Positions 41,190 to 51,905 are shown, counted from the stretch's first letter. The stretch is 64,000 nucleotides of DNA from Capnocytophaga sp. ARDL2 (GCF_041530365.1 NZ_CP168034.1:744001-808000), one strand, 5' to 3'. A program made the numbers and translations. The notes: a model not told the origin generated them from the sequence alone.

Positions 41190-42437
41190 TTATTTCGAAA
41201 TGATTTGAATGGTGTTTCTATTGATTTGTTGTAATAATATTTCTTTGTTTTTACATATTTTATCAATAGATTCTGACGTAAAATGACGTACAGTGTATAA
41301 ATTTACATTTTTATTGTACGTTATTGCAAATTGATTTTTTAGTTCTGCATACAATATGTCAAAATTTTCAAATTTATCTTCAACACAAACTGAAAAACTT
41401 ATTGCTGAGTTTTGAATAACCTGAACTTTTATTCGATATTTTGCAAATAATTTGAATATTTCACTAACTTGATTTTCTAGTATAAACGAAAAATCTTTTG
41501 ATGAAAAGGATATCAACAATTGATTTTTCTTTACTATAAAACACGGAGTGTAAGGTACTAAATCCAAACCACGTGATACAGCAGTACCTGCTTTTTCTGG
41601 TTGTATAAATGATTTTACATACAGTGGAATTTCCTTTTTTTGCAACGGTTGTAACGTTTTTGGGTGTATTACTGATGCTCCGTAAAACGACAATTCGATG
41701 GCTTCTGTATAAGAAATTTGTTGCAATTGTATGTAGTCTTCAAAATAGCGTGGATCTGCATTGAGTACACCCGGTACATCTTTCCAAATGGTAAGACTTT
41801 TAGCATCCAAGCAGTACGCAAAAATCGCTGCCGAATAGTCTGAGCCTTCTCTTCCCAATGTAACCGAAAAGCAATTGGCGTCCGAACCAATAAATCCTTG
41901 GGTTACATAGATATCATTTCCTTTTATTTGTTGAATGTTTTCTTCAGTAAGTTTCCAATCTACGATGGCCTCGCGATAAGTATTGTCGGTTTTGATTAGA
42001 TTTCTTGCATCTAACCATTGATTATTAAATTGAATTTCATTTAAATATTCACTCAGAATTGTAGTTGAAAGTACCTCTCCCATAGAAACAATTTGATCGT
42101 AAACAAAGTTGTATAAAGGAGATTTGTTATTGTCTAAAAACAATTTTAATTGAGAAAATAACATTGAAATTTTTTCAAAAACACGATGATTTTTATTCTC
42201 AAACAATTGATTGACTATTTCTAAATGATATTTTTCGACAAAGTCGATTTTTTCATTGAGTGTATTTTTATTATGAAAAATAGCAGCTACTACTTCCTCC
42301 AAGGCATTGGTGGTCTTTCCCATAGCCGAGGCAACAATTACCCCTTTTGTAAAGTTAGTTTGTTTTAATACATTGGCTACGTTTCTAATAGCATCTGCAT
42401 CTTTAATAGATGCTCCACCAAATTTGTATATTTTCAT
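41190..42437 (-). CDS. lysC: aspartate kinase (monofunctional)
   Basis: A 415-residue kinase with the N-terminal KFGGASIKDADAIRNVA, GVIVASAMGKTTNALEEVV, the active-site TLGREGSDYSAAIFA and the ATP segment WKDVPGVLNADPR, then a shortened regulatory part with ACT-like segments (SFSSKDFSFILENQVSEI). It phosphorylates L-aspartate, the first step to Lys, Thr and Met. It stands divergent from fbp, an arrangement I recall from other Flavobacteriaceae. Confidence 0.92.
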   Translation of the reverse strand: MKIYKFGGASIKDADAIRNVANVLKQTNFTKGVIVASAMGKTTNALEEVVAAIFHNKNTLNEKIDFVEKYHLEIVNQLFENKNHRVFEKISMLFSQLKLFLDNNKSPLYNFVYDQIVSMGEVLSTTILSEYLNEIQFNNQWLDARNLIKTDNTYREAIVDWKLTEENIQQIKGNDIYVTQGFIGSDANCFSVTLGREGSDYSAAIFAYCLDAKSLTIWKDVPGVLNADPRYFEDYIQLQQISYTEAIELSFYGASVIHPKTLQPLQKKEIPLYVKSFIQPEKAGTAVSRGLDLVPYTPCFIVKKNQLLISFSSKDFSFILENQVSEIFKLFAKYRIKVQVIQNSAISFSVCVEDKFENFDILYAELKNQFAITYNKNVNLYTVRHFTSESIDKICKNKEILLQQINRNTIQIISK

Positions 42438-42638
42438 AATGAATTTCTTTTTTCACAAAAATAAATAAGAAAAAATATATTTTCCACTGATTTGAAAAAT
42501 ATATCTGTTTTTTTTCAATAATTTTCTTTTATTTATGGATATTTGTAGCTTGATTATATTGTAAGGCGGTATGGTTTTTGAATACTTTAGTAACAATAGA
42601 ATCGCTACAAAATACAAACACATAAAGGTTCACAATAT

Positions 42639-43640
42639 ATGGACAAAAAATTGATTAGTTTAGGGGAGTTTATCAAACAAAAATCTCTGTATAATACATG
42701 CAGTCAAAACGAATTGAACGAACTATTGACTGCTATTCGATTTGCTGCAAAACGAGTTTCTTTGAAAGTAAATCAAGCGGCTTTGACAGGAATAACTGGA
42801 GCTTTGGGGAGTGAAAACGTTCAAGGCGAAGAGCAACAAAAATTGGATGTAATCGCTGATGAAATTTTTATTAATACCTTGATCAATAGAGATGTAATCT
42901 GTGGTATAGCATCGGAAGAAAACGAAGATTTTATCAATATTCCAGGGTTACATAACGATAATTCCAATAAATATGTCATTATGATAGACCCTTTGGATGG
43001 ATCGTCAAATATAGATGTAAATGTTTCGGTTGGAACGATTTTTTCTATTTACAAACGTGTTTCGCCTGTAGGAAGTCCAGTTACGATAGATGATTTTTTG
43101 CAAGAAGGAAATAAACAAGTAGTAGCAGGATATGTGATTTATGGAACTTCAACGATGTTGGTTTATACCACTGGAGAAGGTGTAAATGGTTTTACATTAG
43201 ACTCAAGCTTGGGTACGTTCTTTTTGTCGCATCCCAATATGAAAATTGATGTAGATGGTAAAATCTATTCCGTAAACGAAGGAAACTATTCTGAATTTTC
43301 TAAAGGAGTCCAAGAATATATAGATCTTTGCAAGGATACTCTAAATAAAACAGCATATAGTGCAAGATATATAGGTAGTTTGGTAGCAGATGTACATCGT
43401 AATATTTTGAAAGGTGGTATCTACATGTATCCCGAAACACAATCAAAACCAAATGGAAAATTGAGATTGTTGTACGAATGCAATCCATTTGCCATGATTA
43501 TTGAGCAAGCAGGAGGTAGTGCAACTGATGGTACACGAAGAATTATGGACATCAAACCCTCAGAATTGCATCAGCGAGTACCTTTTTATGCAGGTTCAAA
43601 AAATATGGTTGAGAAATTAAAGAATTTAAAAAATGAATAG
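42639..43640 (+). CDS. fbp: fructose-1,6-bisphosphatase class I
   Basis: A 333-residue enzyme with [21 protein letters not shown], the metal-binding ASEENEDF and [41 protein letters not shown] and [19 protein letters not shown]. All catalytic residues are present. It catalyses the gluconeogenic hydrolysis of fructose-1,6-bisphosphate. It is followed 4 bp later by a lipoprotein gene, so the two share a transcript. Confidence 0.96.
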   Translation: MDKKLISLGEFIKQKSLYNTCSQNELNELLTAIRFAAKRVSLKVNQAALTGITGALGSENVQGEEQQKLDVIADEIFINTLINRDVICGIASEENEDFINIPGLHNDNSNKYVIMIDPLDGSSNIDVNVSVGTIFSIYKRVSPVGSPVTIDDFLQEGNKQVVAGYVIYGTSTMLVYTTGEGVNGFTLDSSLGTFFLSHPNMKIDVDGKIYSVNEGNYSEFSKGVQEYIDLCKDTLNKTAYSARYIGSLVADVHRNILKGGIYMYPETQSKPNGKLRLLYECNPFAMIIEQAGGSATDGTRRIMDIKPSELHQRVPFYAGSKNMVEKLKNLKNE

Positions 43641-43643
43641 ATT

Positions 43644-44084
43644 ATGAGAAAATTAAATCAATTACATTGGATGTTTTTTGCTTTAGCGTTTATTGCATTG
43701 TTTTCTGCTTGTACTAAGGAGGAAGTGATTATCAAACCCAAAGTAGAAATCATAAGTCCCACTCCTAATACGGTGTTTTATTATGGAGAAAAAGTAAAAA
43801 TGAAGTTGTCTTTTGATGATACAGACGGTATTCAGGCTTATAGCTATGGGTTGATTCCTCAAAATTTGAATGGAACTAACTATGATTTTGAGAAAAAAAT
43901 GTCATTAGGTGCTTTTGTAACCTATTTTGAAATCGAACATGAAATCGAATTGCCAAAAAAATATTCAGCTACTCAAAACTATGATGATGGCGAATATGTG
44001 TTGAGAATTATGGCAGAAGATTACAAAGCAAATCTCACAGTAAAAGATGTTTTGATTGTTATCAAAAATAAAGAAGAAGAATAG
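43644..44084 (+). CDS. DUF4625-like surface lipoprotein
   Basis: A 146-residue lipoprotein. The signal peptide ends ALFSAC (Cys23), followed by TKEE, a K-(D/E)2 motif of the surface-export type. The mature part is one Ig-like beta-sandwich (PKVEIISPTPNTVFYYGEKVKMKLSFDDTDG...DGEYVLRIMAEDYKANLT), the pattern of DUF4625-type domains. Co-transcribed with fbp. The function is unknown; a structural or ligand-binding surface role is likely. Confidence 0.75.
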   Translation: MRKLNQLHWMFFALAFIALFSACTKEEVIIKPKVEIISPTPNTVFYYGEKVKMKLSFDDTDGIQAYSYGLIPQNLNGTNYDFEKKMSLGAFVTYFEIEHEIELPKKYSATQNYDDGEYVLRIMAEDYKANLTVKDVLIVIKNKEEE

Positions 44085-44091
44085 AAAAATG

Positions 44092-44134
44092 AAAAAAATA
44101 CGGTTGTTCAATTATCGAACAACCGTATTTTTTC
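44092..44134 (+). terminator. terminator of the fbp operon
   Basis: AAAAAATACGGTTGTTC pairs with GAACAACCGTATTTTTT over a 7-nt loop. It is a perfect 17-bp stem. Confidence 0.92.
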
Positions 44135-44141
44135 AATTATA

Positions 44142-44451
44142 ATGAAAAAAATCAAAAAAATGAGGAAAATACTATAACCGACGGAAAGCCTATCATAAGA
44201 ATATGTTATCATTATCATGAAAATGGAAAAGAAAAAAATGAGAATGGGATGAAATAAGTGCTGGTTTTTCTTTGACTATTCATTTTGATAAGAAAGGGTG
44301 GACAATCAAACAAGAAAACGAAACAACTGTTTATCTTATTGAATATGAAAGAGAAGATGAAAAGGGAAATTGGCAAGAATTTACGGAAATCGAAGATGAA
44401 ATTTTTATTACAAAACATATAATAAGAAAATTGGAATATTATGAAAAGTAA
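44142..44451 (+). pseudogene. decayed paralogue of the following 178-residue gene
   Basis: Two frames together give coding-like text: EENTITDGKPIIRICYHYHE..NGKEKNENG, a shift near 44255, then EISAGFSLTIHFDKKGWTIK and EDEKGNWQEFTEIEDEIFIT, ending LEYYEK. The end parallels the next protein's EDKQGNWTTKTDEQ...KITYYE. The stop overlaps the next start codon. There is no signal peptide left. It is a frameshifted remnant. Confidence 0.6.
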
Positions 44452-44977
44452 AATAATAGTAGCAGGATTGTTTGTATGGATTAGTCAATTGGTTGTTGCC
44501 CAAACTGATTGGGAAAGATACGATTTGAAAGGAAAAGTACAATCTGTAACAGCTACCACCATCGAATATTCAGGTGGTTGTGAAATGACGATGAAATATT
44601 TTATAGATACGGTGGTTTCTGATTTTTCAGAAGATGGAAAATTGATACGAAAAGTTTGGAAGAGAGGAAATCAGATTTTTCAAATTCAGCATTTTTCTTA
44701 TAAAAAAGGAAGAACCATTTTGACGGTAGAATTTTTTAAAAATGGAGTAAAGTCTGGAACCAAAACCTATAAATACAAACCACAAAAAGAGAAAAAAATA
44801 TTTAAAAGAAGGGAATTAGAATCGTTTTCTAAAGAACGTTACGATTATAGTATTTTGCAACGTTCGGTTTATCTAAAATTGAAAGAAGACAAACAAGGAA
44901 ATTGGACTACCAAAACAGACGAGCAATATCCTTTTTGCAAGCGTACCAATACTCGAAAAATAACGTATTATGAATAA
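44441..44977 (+). CDS. secreted protein of unknown function (GNW-type repeat protein)
   Basis: A 178-residue protein with a signal peptide (FVWISQLVVAQ). The mature part begins TDWERYDLKGKVQSVTATTIEYSG, a pattern seen in small Bacteroidota proteins with repeated D/E-x-x-GNW segments (EDKQGNWTTKTDEQ). Basic in the middle. I recognise no catalytic motif. The frame continues beyond its stop in a further coding-like remnant, so the gene may itself be a truncated version of a longer one. Confidence 0.6.
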   Translation: MKSKIIVAGLFVWISQLVVAQTDWERYDLKGKVQSVTATTIEYSGGCEMTMKYFIDTVVSDFSEDGKLIRKVWKRGNQIFQIQHFSYKKGRTILTVEFFKNGVKSGTKTYKYKPQKEKKIFKRRELESFSKERYDYSILQRSVYLKLKEDKQGNWTTKTDEQYPFCKRTNTRKITYYE

Positions 44978-45139
44978 ACGATTTATTTTACTATTGATTT
45001 CGGAATAGGAGAGCCACCAGCTTTTTTGCCTCTGCATTTTAAAATAGATGGAAAAACTGGAGAAGCGGAAGAATATATTGATGAAACGGCGGATTTTACA
45101 ATAAAAATGGTTAAATTAAAATCGTTTATATCAAAGTAA
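44978..45139 (+). pseudogene. in-frame C-terminal remnant behind the 178-residue gene
   Basis: Directly after the TAA and in the same frame the DNA reads IYFTIDFGIGEPPAFLPLHF, then DGKTGEAEEYIDETADFTIK and a final stop at 45137-45139. No start codon precedes it. It is probably the tail of another small secreted protein of this decaying cluster. Confidence 0.45.
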
Positions 45140-45257
45140 AAGTTTTTTATAAAATATCTCAGACAAACAATTTTTAGTAATTTTGTAGCTTTACAAAAAT
45201 TTTGACTCACACCCTATTTGACCTAATTGGAAATATGGAATAATAAAATAGTTGACA

Positions 45258-48200
45258 ATGCACTATAATCACAAAGAAATCGAAGCTAAATGGCAAAAAT
45301 ATTGGGCAGAAAACCAAACTTTTAAAGCCGAAAATAATTCTACAAAAGAGAAATTTTATGTATTAGATATGTTCCCATATCCATCGGGAGCAGGATTGCA
45401 CGTGGGGCATCCGCTTGGGTACATCACATCGGATATTTTCGCACGATACAAACGTCACAAAGGCTTTAACGTGTTGCATCCGCAAGGGTACGATTCGTTC
45501 GGATTACCTGCCGAGCAATACGCCATACAAACAGGACAACATCCTGAAAAAACTACTCGTGAAAATATCGCTCGTTATCGCGAACAACTCGACAAAATCG
45601 GTTTTTCGTTCGATTGGAGTAGAGAAGTACGCACTTCCAACCCAGATTATTACAAATGGACACAATGGATTTTTATTCAATTGTTCAACTCTTGGTACAA
45701 TCAAGAAACAGACAAAGCCGAAGATATTACAACCTTAGTAAAACATTTTGAAAAAGAAGGAAATACCAACGTTAAAGCAGTATGCGATGAAAAAACACCA
45801 TCGTTTACAGCAACAGAATGGAATGCTTTTTCAGATGTGGAGAAGCAACAAATCTTATTGAATTATCGTTTGACATTTCTTGCAGAAACCGAAGTAAATT
45901 GGTGTCCTGCTTTGGGAACGGTGTTGGCAAACGATGAGATTGTCAATGGTGTTTCGGAGCGTGGAGGACATCCTGTTGTGCGTAAGAAAATGACACAATG
46001 GAGTATGCGTATCACAGCGTACGCTGATAGATTATTGAAAGGATTGGACACTATTGATTGGAGTGACTCTGTCAAAGAAAGTCAACGCAATTGGATAGGA
46101 AAATCAAAGGGAGCGAAAATTATTTTCCCCCTAGCCCCCGAAGGGGGAACAAATGCAGAGGCGGATAAATCGTCCAAGCAAGGGTATATGACAGGAGGGA
46201 ATAATGCTCATCTTTTGGTTGAAAAAGCAAAAGATTTACGAAATAATATGACCCAAGCCGAAACTATTCTTTGGGAGGAGTTAAAATCTAAGAAATTAGA
46301 TGATAAATTTAGAAGACAGCACGTTATTGGGGATTATATCGTTGATTTTGTATGCCTTGCCAAAAGGTTGATTGTAGAAGTCGATGGAGGATATCACAAT
46401 GCTGAAAATCAACAGATTTTAGATAAAGAACGAACAGATTTTCTAAATGAATTCGGTTTTGAGGTTATTCGATTTACAAATGAAGAAGTTATTGCTGATT
46501 TAGAGAATGTTCTTCAAAAAATACAAGAAAAATTAGCTTCAAAAGTTGATGTCCGAGAAGAAATTAGTGTGAGTGCATCGGTTTGTCCCCCTTCGGAGGA
46601 ACGGGGGATTGAGGTATTTACAACAAGACCAGACACCATTTTCGGTGTAACTTATCTCACTTTGGCTCCTGAACACGAATTGGTTTTACAAATCACAACC
46701 GAAGCACAAAAACAAGCCGTTTTGGATTATATCGAGGAGACATCTAAGCGTTCGGAAAGAGATAGAATGGCGGATACCAAAACCATTTCAGGTGTATTTA
46801 CAGGGGCGTACGCCGAGCATCCGATTACCAAACAACCCATTCCGATTTGGATAGGCGATTATGTGTTGGCAGGTTACGGCACAGGGGCTGTAATGGCAGT
46901 TCCTGCGGGTGATGAACGTGATTATGCCTTTGCAAAACATTTTGTAGGTGTAGAAGGGATGCCTGAAATTATCAACATTTTTGATAAAGATATTTCAGAA
47001 AACGCATATACTGAAAAAGGCGGATTTGCTTTACAAAATTCAGATTTTCTCAACGGAATGGATTATAAAGAAGCTACCGAAAAAATTCTTTCCGAATTGG
47101 AAAAATTGGGCGTTGGAGAGGCAAAAATCAACTATCGTTTGCGTGATGCGGTGTTTTCGCGTCAAAGATATTGGGGAGAGCCATTTCCAATTTATTATGT
47201 AAACGGACTACCTCAAACCGTTGATACGCAATATTTACCAATCGAATTGCCAGAAGTAGAAAAATACCTCCCAACCCAAGACGGACAACCACCTTTGGGG
47301 AACGCCAAAGAATGGTATTGGGATACTAAAACAAATCGTGTTTGTTCCCCTCCTTCGGAGGGGCAAGGGGAGGCTGTTTATCCTCTTGAACTCAACACAA
47401 TGCCAGGTTGGGCGGGGTCGTCTTGGTATTGGCTTCGCTATATGGACGCACACAACGAAAAGGAATTTGCCTCACAAGATAGCCTAAATTATTGGCAGAA
47501 TGTAGATTTGTATATCGGTGGTAGCGAACACGCCACAGGGCATTTATTATATTCAAGATTTTGGAATAAATTCCTGAAAGATAGAGGTTTTATACAATCC
47601 GAAGAGCCTTTCCAAAAAATGATAAATCAAGGAATGATTTTAGGGACGAGTGCCTTTGTGTACCGATTGGAAGGTACAAATACTTTCGTTTCCAAAGGAC
47701 AAATTGGCGACAAAAAAGTACAAGCCATTCACGCCGATGTTTCACTTGTAAATGCTTCATCGGAATTGGATATTGAAGGGTTTAAACAATGGCGACCTGA
47801 TTTTGCCGATGCGGAATTTATTTTGGAGAATGGAATCCCCCTAGCCCCCGAAGGGGGAACTAAGGGCGTAAATGCTACAAATAGTTTGCCATCAACAGGC
47901 TCAAAAGCTCCCTCTCCTTCGGAGAGGGCGGGGGGAGAGGCTTATATCGTCGGACACGAAGTAGAAAAAATGTCAAAATCCAAATATAATGTCGTAAATC
48001 CTGATGATATTTGTGAGCAATACGGAGCGGATACGTTGCGTTTGTATGAGATGTTTTTAGGTCCGTTGGAACAAGCAAAACCTTGGAATACAGCAGGGAT
48101 TACAGGTGTTTCGGGCTTCTTGAAGAAGTTTTATAACTTGTATTTCGATGGCGATGCGGTTTCCATTTCTGATGAAGAACCGACCAAAGAAGAATACAAA

Positions 48201-48647
48201 ATCTTGCATACGCTCATCAAAAAAGTGGAATACGACATTGAGAATTTCTCGTTCAACACGTCGATATCAGCATTTATGATTGCGGTAAACGAATTGCAAA
48301 AAATCAAATGCAACAAACGAGCGATTTTAGAACCAATGGCAGTACTGATTTCGCCGTACGCACCGCACATTGCCGAAGAACTTTGGGAAGTTTTAGGTCA
48401 TAATGAAAGCATTAGCCGAGTGCCGTTCCCAACCTTTGAGGAAAAATATTTGGTGGAAAGCACGAAAGAATATCCGGTGTCGTTCAACGGAAAAGTGCGT
48501 TTCAAAATCGAATTGCCTTTGGATATGCCCAACGAAGAAGTGGAAAAAATCATCTTGGCAGACGAACGCACCCAAGCCCAACTCGGTGGCAACCCTCCGA
48601 AAAAAATCATCGTGGTAAAAGGGAAAATCGTGAATGTGGTGGTGTAG
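45258..48647 (+). CDS. leuS: leucine-tRNA ligase with an in-frame DUF559 domain and palindromic inserts
   Basis: A 1129-residue LeuRS with [16 protein letters not shown] (HIGH box, about 40-55), the editing domain with [24 protein letters not shown] and [19 protein letters not shown], the tRNA-binding [15 protein letters not shown], and [14 protein letters not shown] (about 904). Three stretches are foreign: residues about 290-451 in the editing domain just before TTRPDT, holding a complete DUF559 domain between palindromes; about 697-705; and about 860-894 just before the KMSKS loop. Without them the length would be about 930, normal for the family. All frames are kept open, so the protein is probably made. 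The ATG at 45258 is preferred over a TTG at 45252. Confidence 0.95.
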   Translation: MHYNHKEIEAKWQKYWAENQTFKAENNSTKEKFYVLDMFPYPSGAGLHVGHPLGYITSDIFARYKRHKGFNVLHPQGYDSFGLPAEQYAIQTGQHPEKTTRENIARYREQLDKIGFSFDWSREVRTSNPDYYKWTQWIFIQLFNSWYNQETDKAEDITTLVKHFEKEGNTNVKAVCDEKTPSFTATEWNAFSDVEKQQILLNYRLTFLAETEVNWCPALGTVLANDEIVNGVSERGGHPVVRKKMTQWSMRITAYADRLLKGLDTIDWSDSVKESQRNWIGKSKGAKIIFPLAPEGGTNAEADKSSKQGYMTGGNNAHLLVEKAKDLRNNMTQAETILWEELKSKKLDDKFRRQHVIGDYIVDFVCLAKRLIVEVDGGYHNAENQQILDKERTDFLNEFGFEVIRFTNEEVIADLENVLQKIQEKLASKVDVREEISVSASVCPPSEERGIEVFTTRPDTIFGVTYLTLAPEHELVLQITTEAQKQAVLDYIEETSKRSERDRMADTKTISGVFTGAYAEHPITKQPIPIWIGDYVLAGYGTGAVMAVPAGDERDYAFAKHFVGVEGMPEIINIFDKDISENAYTEKGGFALQNSDFLNGMDYKEATEKILSELEKLGVGEAKINYRLRDAVFSRQRYWGEPFPIYYVNGLPQTVDTQYLPIELPEVEKYLPTQDGQPPLGNAKEWYWDTKTNRVCSPPSEGQGEAVYPLELNTMPGWAGSSWYWLRYMDAHNEKEFASQDSLNYWQNVDLYIGGSEHATGHLLYSRFWNKFLKDRGFIQSEEPFQKMINQGMILGTSAFVYRLEGTNTFVSKGQIGDKKVQAIHADVSLVNASSELDIEGFKQWRPDFADAEFILENGIPLAPEGGTKGVNATNSLPSTGSKAPSPSERAGGEAYIVGHEVEKMSKSKYNVVNPDDICEQYGADTLRLYEMFLGPLEQAKPWNTAGITGVSGFLKKFYNLYFDGDAVSISDEEPTKEEYKILHTLIKKVEYDIENFSFNTSISAFMIAVNELQKIKCNKRAILEPMAVLISPYAPHIAEELWEVLGHNESISRVPFPTFEEKYLVESTKEYPVSFNGKVRFKIELPLDMPNEEVEKIILADERTQAQLGGNPPKKIIVVKGKIVNVVV
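46126..46608 (+). mobile_element. in-frame insertion in leuS: palindromic arms around a DUF559 (VSR-like) nuclease domain
   Basis: The left arm is CCCCCTAGCCCCCGAAGGGGG and the right arm CCCCCTTCGGAGGAACGGGGG. Between them lies a complete DUF559 domain: [51 protein letters not shown]...[21 protein letters not shown]. The D...EVDG pattern is the family's PD-(D/E)xK-like site. There are no stop codons, so it is translated as part of LeuRS, between strands of the editing domain. DUF559 proteins are normally free-standing and about 120 residues long. Confidence 0.85.
47347..47373 (+). repeat. palindromic in-frame insert 2 in leuS
   Basis: CCCCTCC-TTC-GGAGGGG followed by CAAGGGGAGG, translated as SPPSEGQGE at a variable loop before [11 protein letters not shown]. 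Confidence 0.75.
47836..47940 (+). repeat. palindromic in-frame insert 3 in leuS
   Basis: It begins with the same 25 bp as the left arm of the DUF559 insertion (TCCCCCTAGCCCCCGAAGGG..) and ends with the arm CCCTCTCCTTCGGAGAGGG plus a G-rich tail. It is translated PLAPEGGT...[12 protein letters not shown] between FILENG and the KMSKS region. The arms look like an emptied version of the larger insertion. Confidence 0.8.
48567..48646 (+). repeat. leuS 3' end, member A of a direct repeat
   Basis: The last 80 bp of leuS match 51906-51985 at 75 of 80 positions. All five differences are in third codon positions and synonymous. Confidence 0.92.
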
Positions 48648-48719
48648 GCACGAGGCAAAGAGGAGTTTAAACTATCTATATATTAGAAACTTTATTATTT
48701 TTGAGAAAATTTTTTCATT

Positions 48720-51700
48720 ATGTCAGAAGAGTTAAACCAAAGAGATTTAATCCATAACCCTGAAAAAATAGGGGATTTTGACTTCCGAAATATTGGAAGC
48801 ACTACGCTTATGCAGTTGAAGAACGCAGGGATTATCTCTGCAAAAAACTACAAAGATTTTGAAAAAAGGAAGCCCGATGCTATTATTTCTATTTCTAATG
48901 TGGTGAAATCCAGAATAAAAACTACTATTGGAATTGTTGAGCATAAAGATATTTCAAAATTTAAAACTCAAAAGCAAAAGAATTCTGCTATTCAACAAGG
49001 TTTGGAAGTTGCTGAAGTTTTAGAGGCAAAAATCTTAATAGTTACTGATACGAAAGAAACGATTTGGATTAATGCCTTGAATGGAGAGGAAATTACAGAC
49101 GAAAAAGGGCGAATTGTAAAAGAAAATTTTGATAAAAACAATGCTGATTTAGCGATACTTATCGAAAAAATTTATGATAGTTTGGATAAAGAAAACTCAC
49201 AAATTAGAGAACCTCGATTAAAAGACCCTACTCGATTGGCAAAAAGTATTTGGCAAGACCTTTGGATGGCGGCTGGGGCTACGCCTGAAAATTGTTTGTA
49301 TTCGTTTGTAGAATTGTTTATTTTCAAGTATTTGAGTGATTTAGGAATATTAAAAAATCATTTGAGTTATGCCAATTTAATGCAAATCTACAATGAATCG
49401 AGTGATGCAGAGGAGACACTTAGTTATTACGCAGGAACTATTCGAAAGGAAATAAAAAAACTTTTCAAACCTTCTAAAAAAGATAATACTACAATTATCA
49501 ATGGGACTATTTTTGTGAGTAAAGATGAGGAAGCTGTTAAAGGTTATGGAACAGTTTTTATAAAAATTTTAAAAAAATTTGGAGATGAAAAAGAAGGGGG
49601 TGGAGAGCTTAAAAATATTGACAGAGACTTTAAAAGTAAGCTCTTTGAAACTTTTCTAAAAGAGAGTATTAGTAAGAAAAATTGGGGACAATATTTTACA
49701 CCTCTTAGGGTGGTCCGTGCCATTGCCAAGATGGCTCAAAATGAAATTAAACCAAATATAACGCTCTGTGATCCAGCCTGTGGTGTGGGGAAATTTTTGT
49801 TAGAACCGCTTTTGGTGGATAATGATTTAGATGATTTTTTTGTTGTCAAAAACGGAAAATTAGAAAGCAAAATAAAACTCATAGGAATAGATAAAGGCTT
49901 TGATAAGGAAGAGCAAAAAACTATTATTTTGGCAAAAGCTAATATGCTTATTTATCTTTCTGATCTTATCCGAAAAAATGGAGGCATTACTGAACAATTT
50001 TCAGAATTATTCAATGAAACTTTTGAGCTAAAAACCAAAAATATTTTGGGAACTTTGCGTGATGTTCAGTATGAAAACAAAATCGACTTGATATTGACCA
50101 ATCCTCCGTATGTAACCACAGGGAGCAGTAATTTAAAAGACGAAATTAGCAAAGTTGATGAACTCAAAAAATTCTATACCGTTAATGGAATTGGCGTTGA
50201 AGGACTTTTTATGGAATGGATTATTCGTTCGTTAAAACCTGATGGAAAGGCTTTTGTAGTAGTTCCTGACGGAATTTTTAACAGGCAAGGCGACAAAAAC
50301 CTACGCCAATTTATCTTGGACGAATGTATTATTGACGGAATTATTTCTTTACCATTAAAAACATTCTTTACGACTCCGAAAAAGACCTACATTTTTGCCA
50401 TTACTAAAAAAATGAATAAGACGGAGAGACAGACTACCCCTGTTTTTACTTATTTGGTGAGTGAGATAGGTGAAAGTAGAGATACTTATCGTTTTGAAAT
50501 AGAACAAGATGATTTGAAAAATGCTGTTGATTATTACAATTTGTTTAAAGGAAATAAATTAGGGTTTGCAAAAATCAACAATGATAAGCGTTGTAAAATT
50601 CAGCCAATAGAGGAATTTAAGCCTGAAAATTATTGGAGTATAGATAGATGGTGGACTAAGGAAGAGCAGATTGAATTAGGAATTGTAGAGGAAGGTAAAA
50701 TCTTTAAAATAGAGGAATTTGCTGAGCTTGTAAGTGATATTTCTGAAACAATGAAAGATTATTCTGGTCTATTAAGAGAAGTATCTCAAAAAAAAAAAAT
50801 AGTCAATAATTTTAGGGAAATTGCCTTATCTAATGAAAGATATTTTAGCTTATTTATAGGAAAAAGATTATTAAAGAAGGATCTGATTAAGATTTCTGGG
50901 AATATTCCTATTTATAGTGCTAATGTTAAAACTCCTATCTCTTATCATACAGAGAGTAATATTTCTGATTTTGCTAATAATTTTGTACTATGGGGGATAG
51001 ATGGAGATTTTGAATTTAATTTTATTCCTAAAAATACCCCTTTTGTATCTACTGATCACTGTGGGGCAATTAGAATTTTAGAGGATAGTATATTGCCTGA
51101 ATATTTGATGATTCAGCTTGATAAGGTCAAGCATAAATACGGTTTTGACAGAGGATTACGTTCTTCATTAAAGAATATGAAAACCGTATCGATAGAAATT
51201 CCATTTGATGAAAAGGATAATATAGATATAGAAAAACAGAGAGAAATAATAGAAAAGTATGAATATATAGCATCATTAAAATCCAAAATAACAGAATATC
51301 AAAAACAAATAGAGGACTTGAATGTAGGGGTTGGAGAAGAGTATCCTACCAAACTAAAAACAATTAATGAAATATTTGACTTAAAAGTAAAGACAAATAC
51401 GAGTAAATTTACAAAGGCGTTTATAGAGGAAAATAAAGGAGACATTCCTGTATATTCAGCATCGAAAGATTTTGAAAGTGTTGATTATGGATATGTGAAA
51501 GATAATTTGCAAGGTATAAAATATTTTGAAAATTGTTTGACTTGGAATATAGATGGTTCTATTGGAAAAGCTCATTTCAGAGAAGGGAGATTCTCTTTAT
51601 CAGAGAAAGTAATTCCCTTAATTTTGAAAGAAGAAGTAAAAGATTATTTGGATATTTTCTTTTTGAAGTACGCTATTGAAAGTGAATTTTCTAAGCATTC

Positions 51701-51896
51701 TTTTGGATATACGAATAAAGCAGGTAAAAGTAAAATACAACATATTAAAATCTCTATTCCAATCAATTCAAAAGGAGAATTTGATTTAGAAAAACAAAAA
51801 GAAATCGCTGAGAAGCACAGAAAAATGGAAAATATAAAGAGAAGTATTTCAGAAGAGTTAGAAAAAATATCAGGTGTAGAAATGGATTATGAGTAA
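48720..51896 (+). CDS. single-chain restriction-methylation-specificity enzyme (type IIG/IIB-like with HsdM and HsdS parts)
   Basis: A 1058-residue protein. N-terminal nuclease domain: KPDAIISIS (PD at 52-53) and GIVEHKD (E74xK76) form PD-X20-ExK. Helical HsdM N-terminus about 160-330. Gamma-class adenine methylase: CDPACGVGKFLLEPLL (motif I) and LTNPPYV (motif IV). C-terminal two HsdS-type target-recognition modules, each ending in a coiled segment (EKQREIIEKYEYIASLKSKI and EKQKEIAEKHRKMENIKRSI). Together a complete RM enzyme in one chain. It is AT-richer than leuS and lies between two copies of the leuS 3' end, so it was acquired. Confidence 0.87.
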   Translation: MSEELNQRDLIHNPEKIGDFDFRNIGSTTLMQLKNAGIISAKNYKDFEKRKPDAIISISNVVKSRIKTTIGIVEHKDISKFKTQKQKNSAIQQGLEVAEVLEAKILIVTDTKETIWINALNGEEITDEKGRIVKENFDKNNADLAILIEKIYDSLDKENSQIREPRLKDPTRLAKSIWQDLWMAAGATPENCLYSFVELFIFKYLSDLGILKNHLSYANLMQIYNESSDAEETLSYYAGTIRKEIKKLFKPSKKDNTTIINGTIFVSKDEEAVKGYGTVFIKILKKFGDEKEGGGELKNIDRDFKSKLFETFLKESISKKNWGQYFTPLRVVRAIAKMAQNEIKPNITLCDPACGVGKFLLEPLLVDNDLDDFFVVKNGKLESKIKLIGIDKGFDKEEQKTIILAKANMLIYLSDLIRKNGGITEQFSELFNETFELKTKNILGTLRDVQYENKIDLILTNPPYVTTGSSNLKDEISKVDELKKFYTVNGIGVEGLFMEWIIRSLKPDGKAFVVVPDGIFNRQGDKNLRQFILDECIIDGIISLPLKTFFTTPKKTYIFAITKKMNKTERQTTPVFTYLVSEIGESRDTYRFEIEQDDLKNAVDYYNLFKGNKLGFAKINNDKRCKIQPIEEFKPENYWSIDRWWTKEEQIELGIVEEGKIFKIEEFAELVSDISETMKDYSGLLREVSQKKKIVNNFREIALSNERYFSLFIGKRLLKKDLIKISGNIPIYSANVKTPISYHTESNISDFANNFVLWGIDGDFEFNFIPKNTPFVSTDHCGAIRILEDSILPEYLMIQLDKVKHKYGFDRGLRSSLKNMKTVSIEIPFDEKDNIDIEKQREIIEKYEYIASLKSKITEYQKQIEDLNVGVGEEYPTKLKTINEIFDLKVKTNTSKFTKAFIEENKGDIPVYSASKDFESVDYGYVKDNLQGIKYFENCLTWNIDGSIGKAHFREGRFSLSEKVIPLILKEEVKDYLDIFFLKYAIESEFSKHSFGYTNKAGKSKIQHIKISIPINSKGEFDLEKQKEIAEKHRKMENIKRSISEELEKISGVEMDYE

Positions 51897-51905
51897 CTTA
51901 TAAAC

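Noticed and set aside
46220..46540. Treating the DUF559 segment as an independent gene inside leuS
   Set aside because: It is in the leuS frame without its own start signal or stop. Translation as part of LeuRS is the simplest reading.
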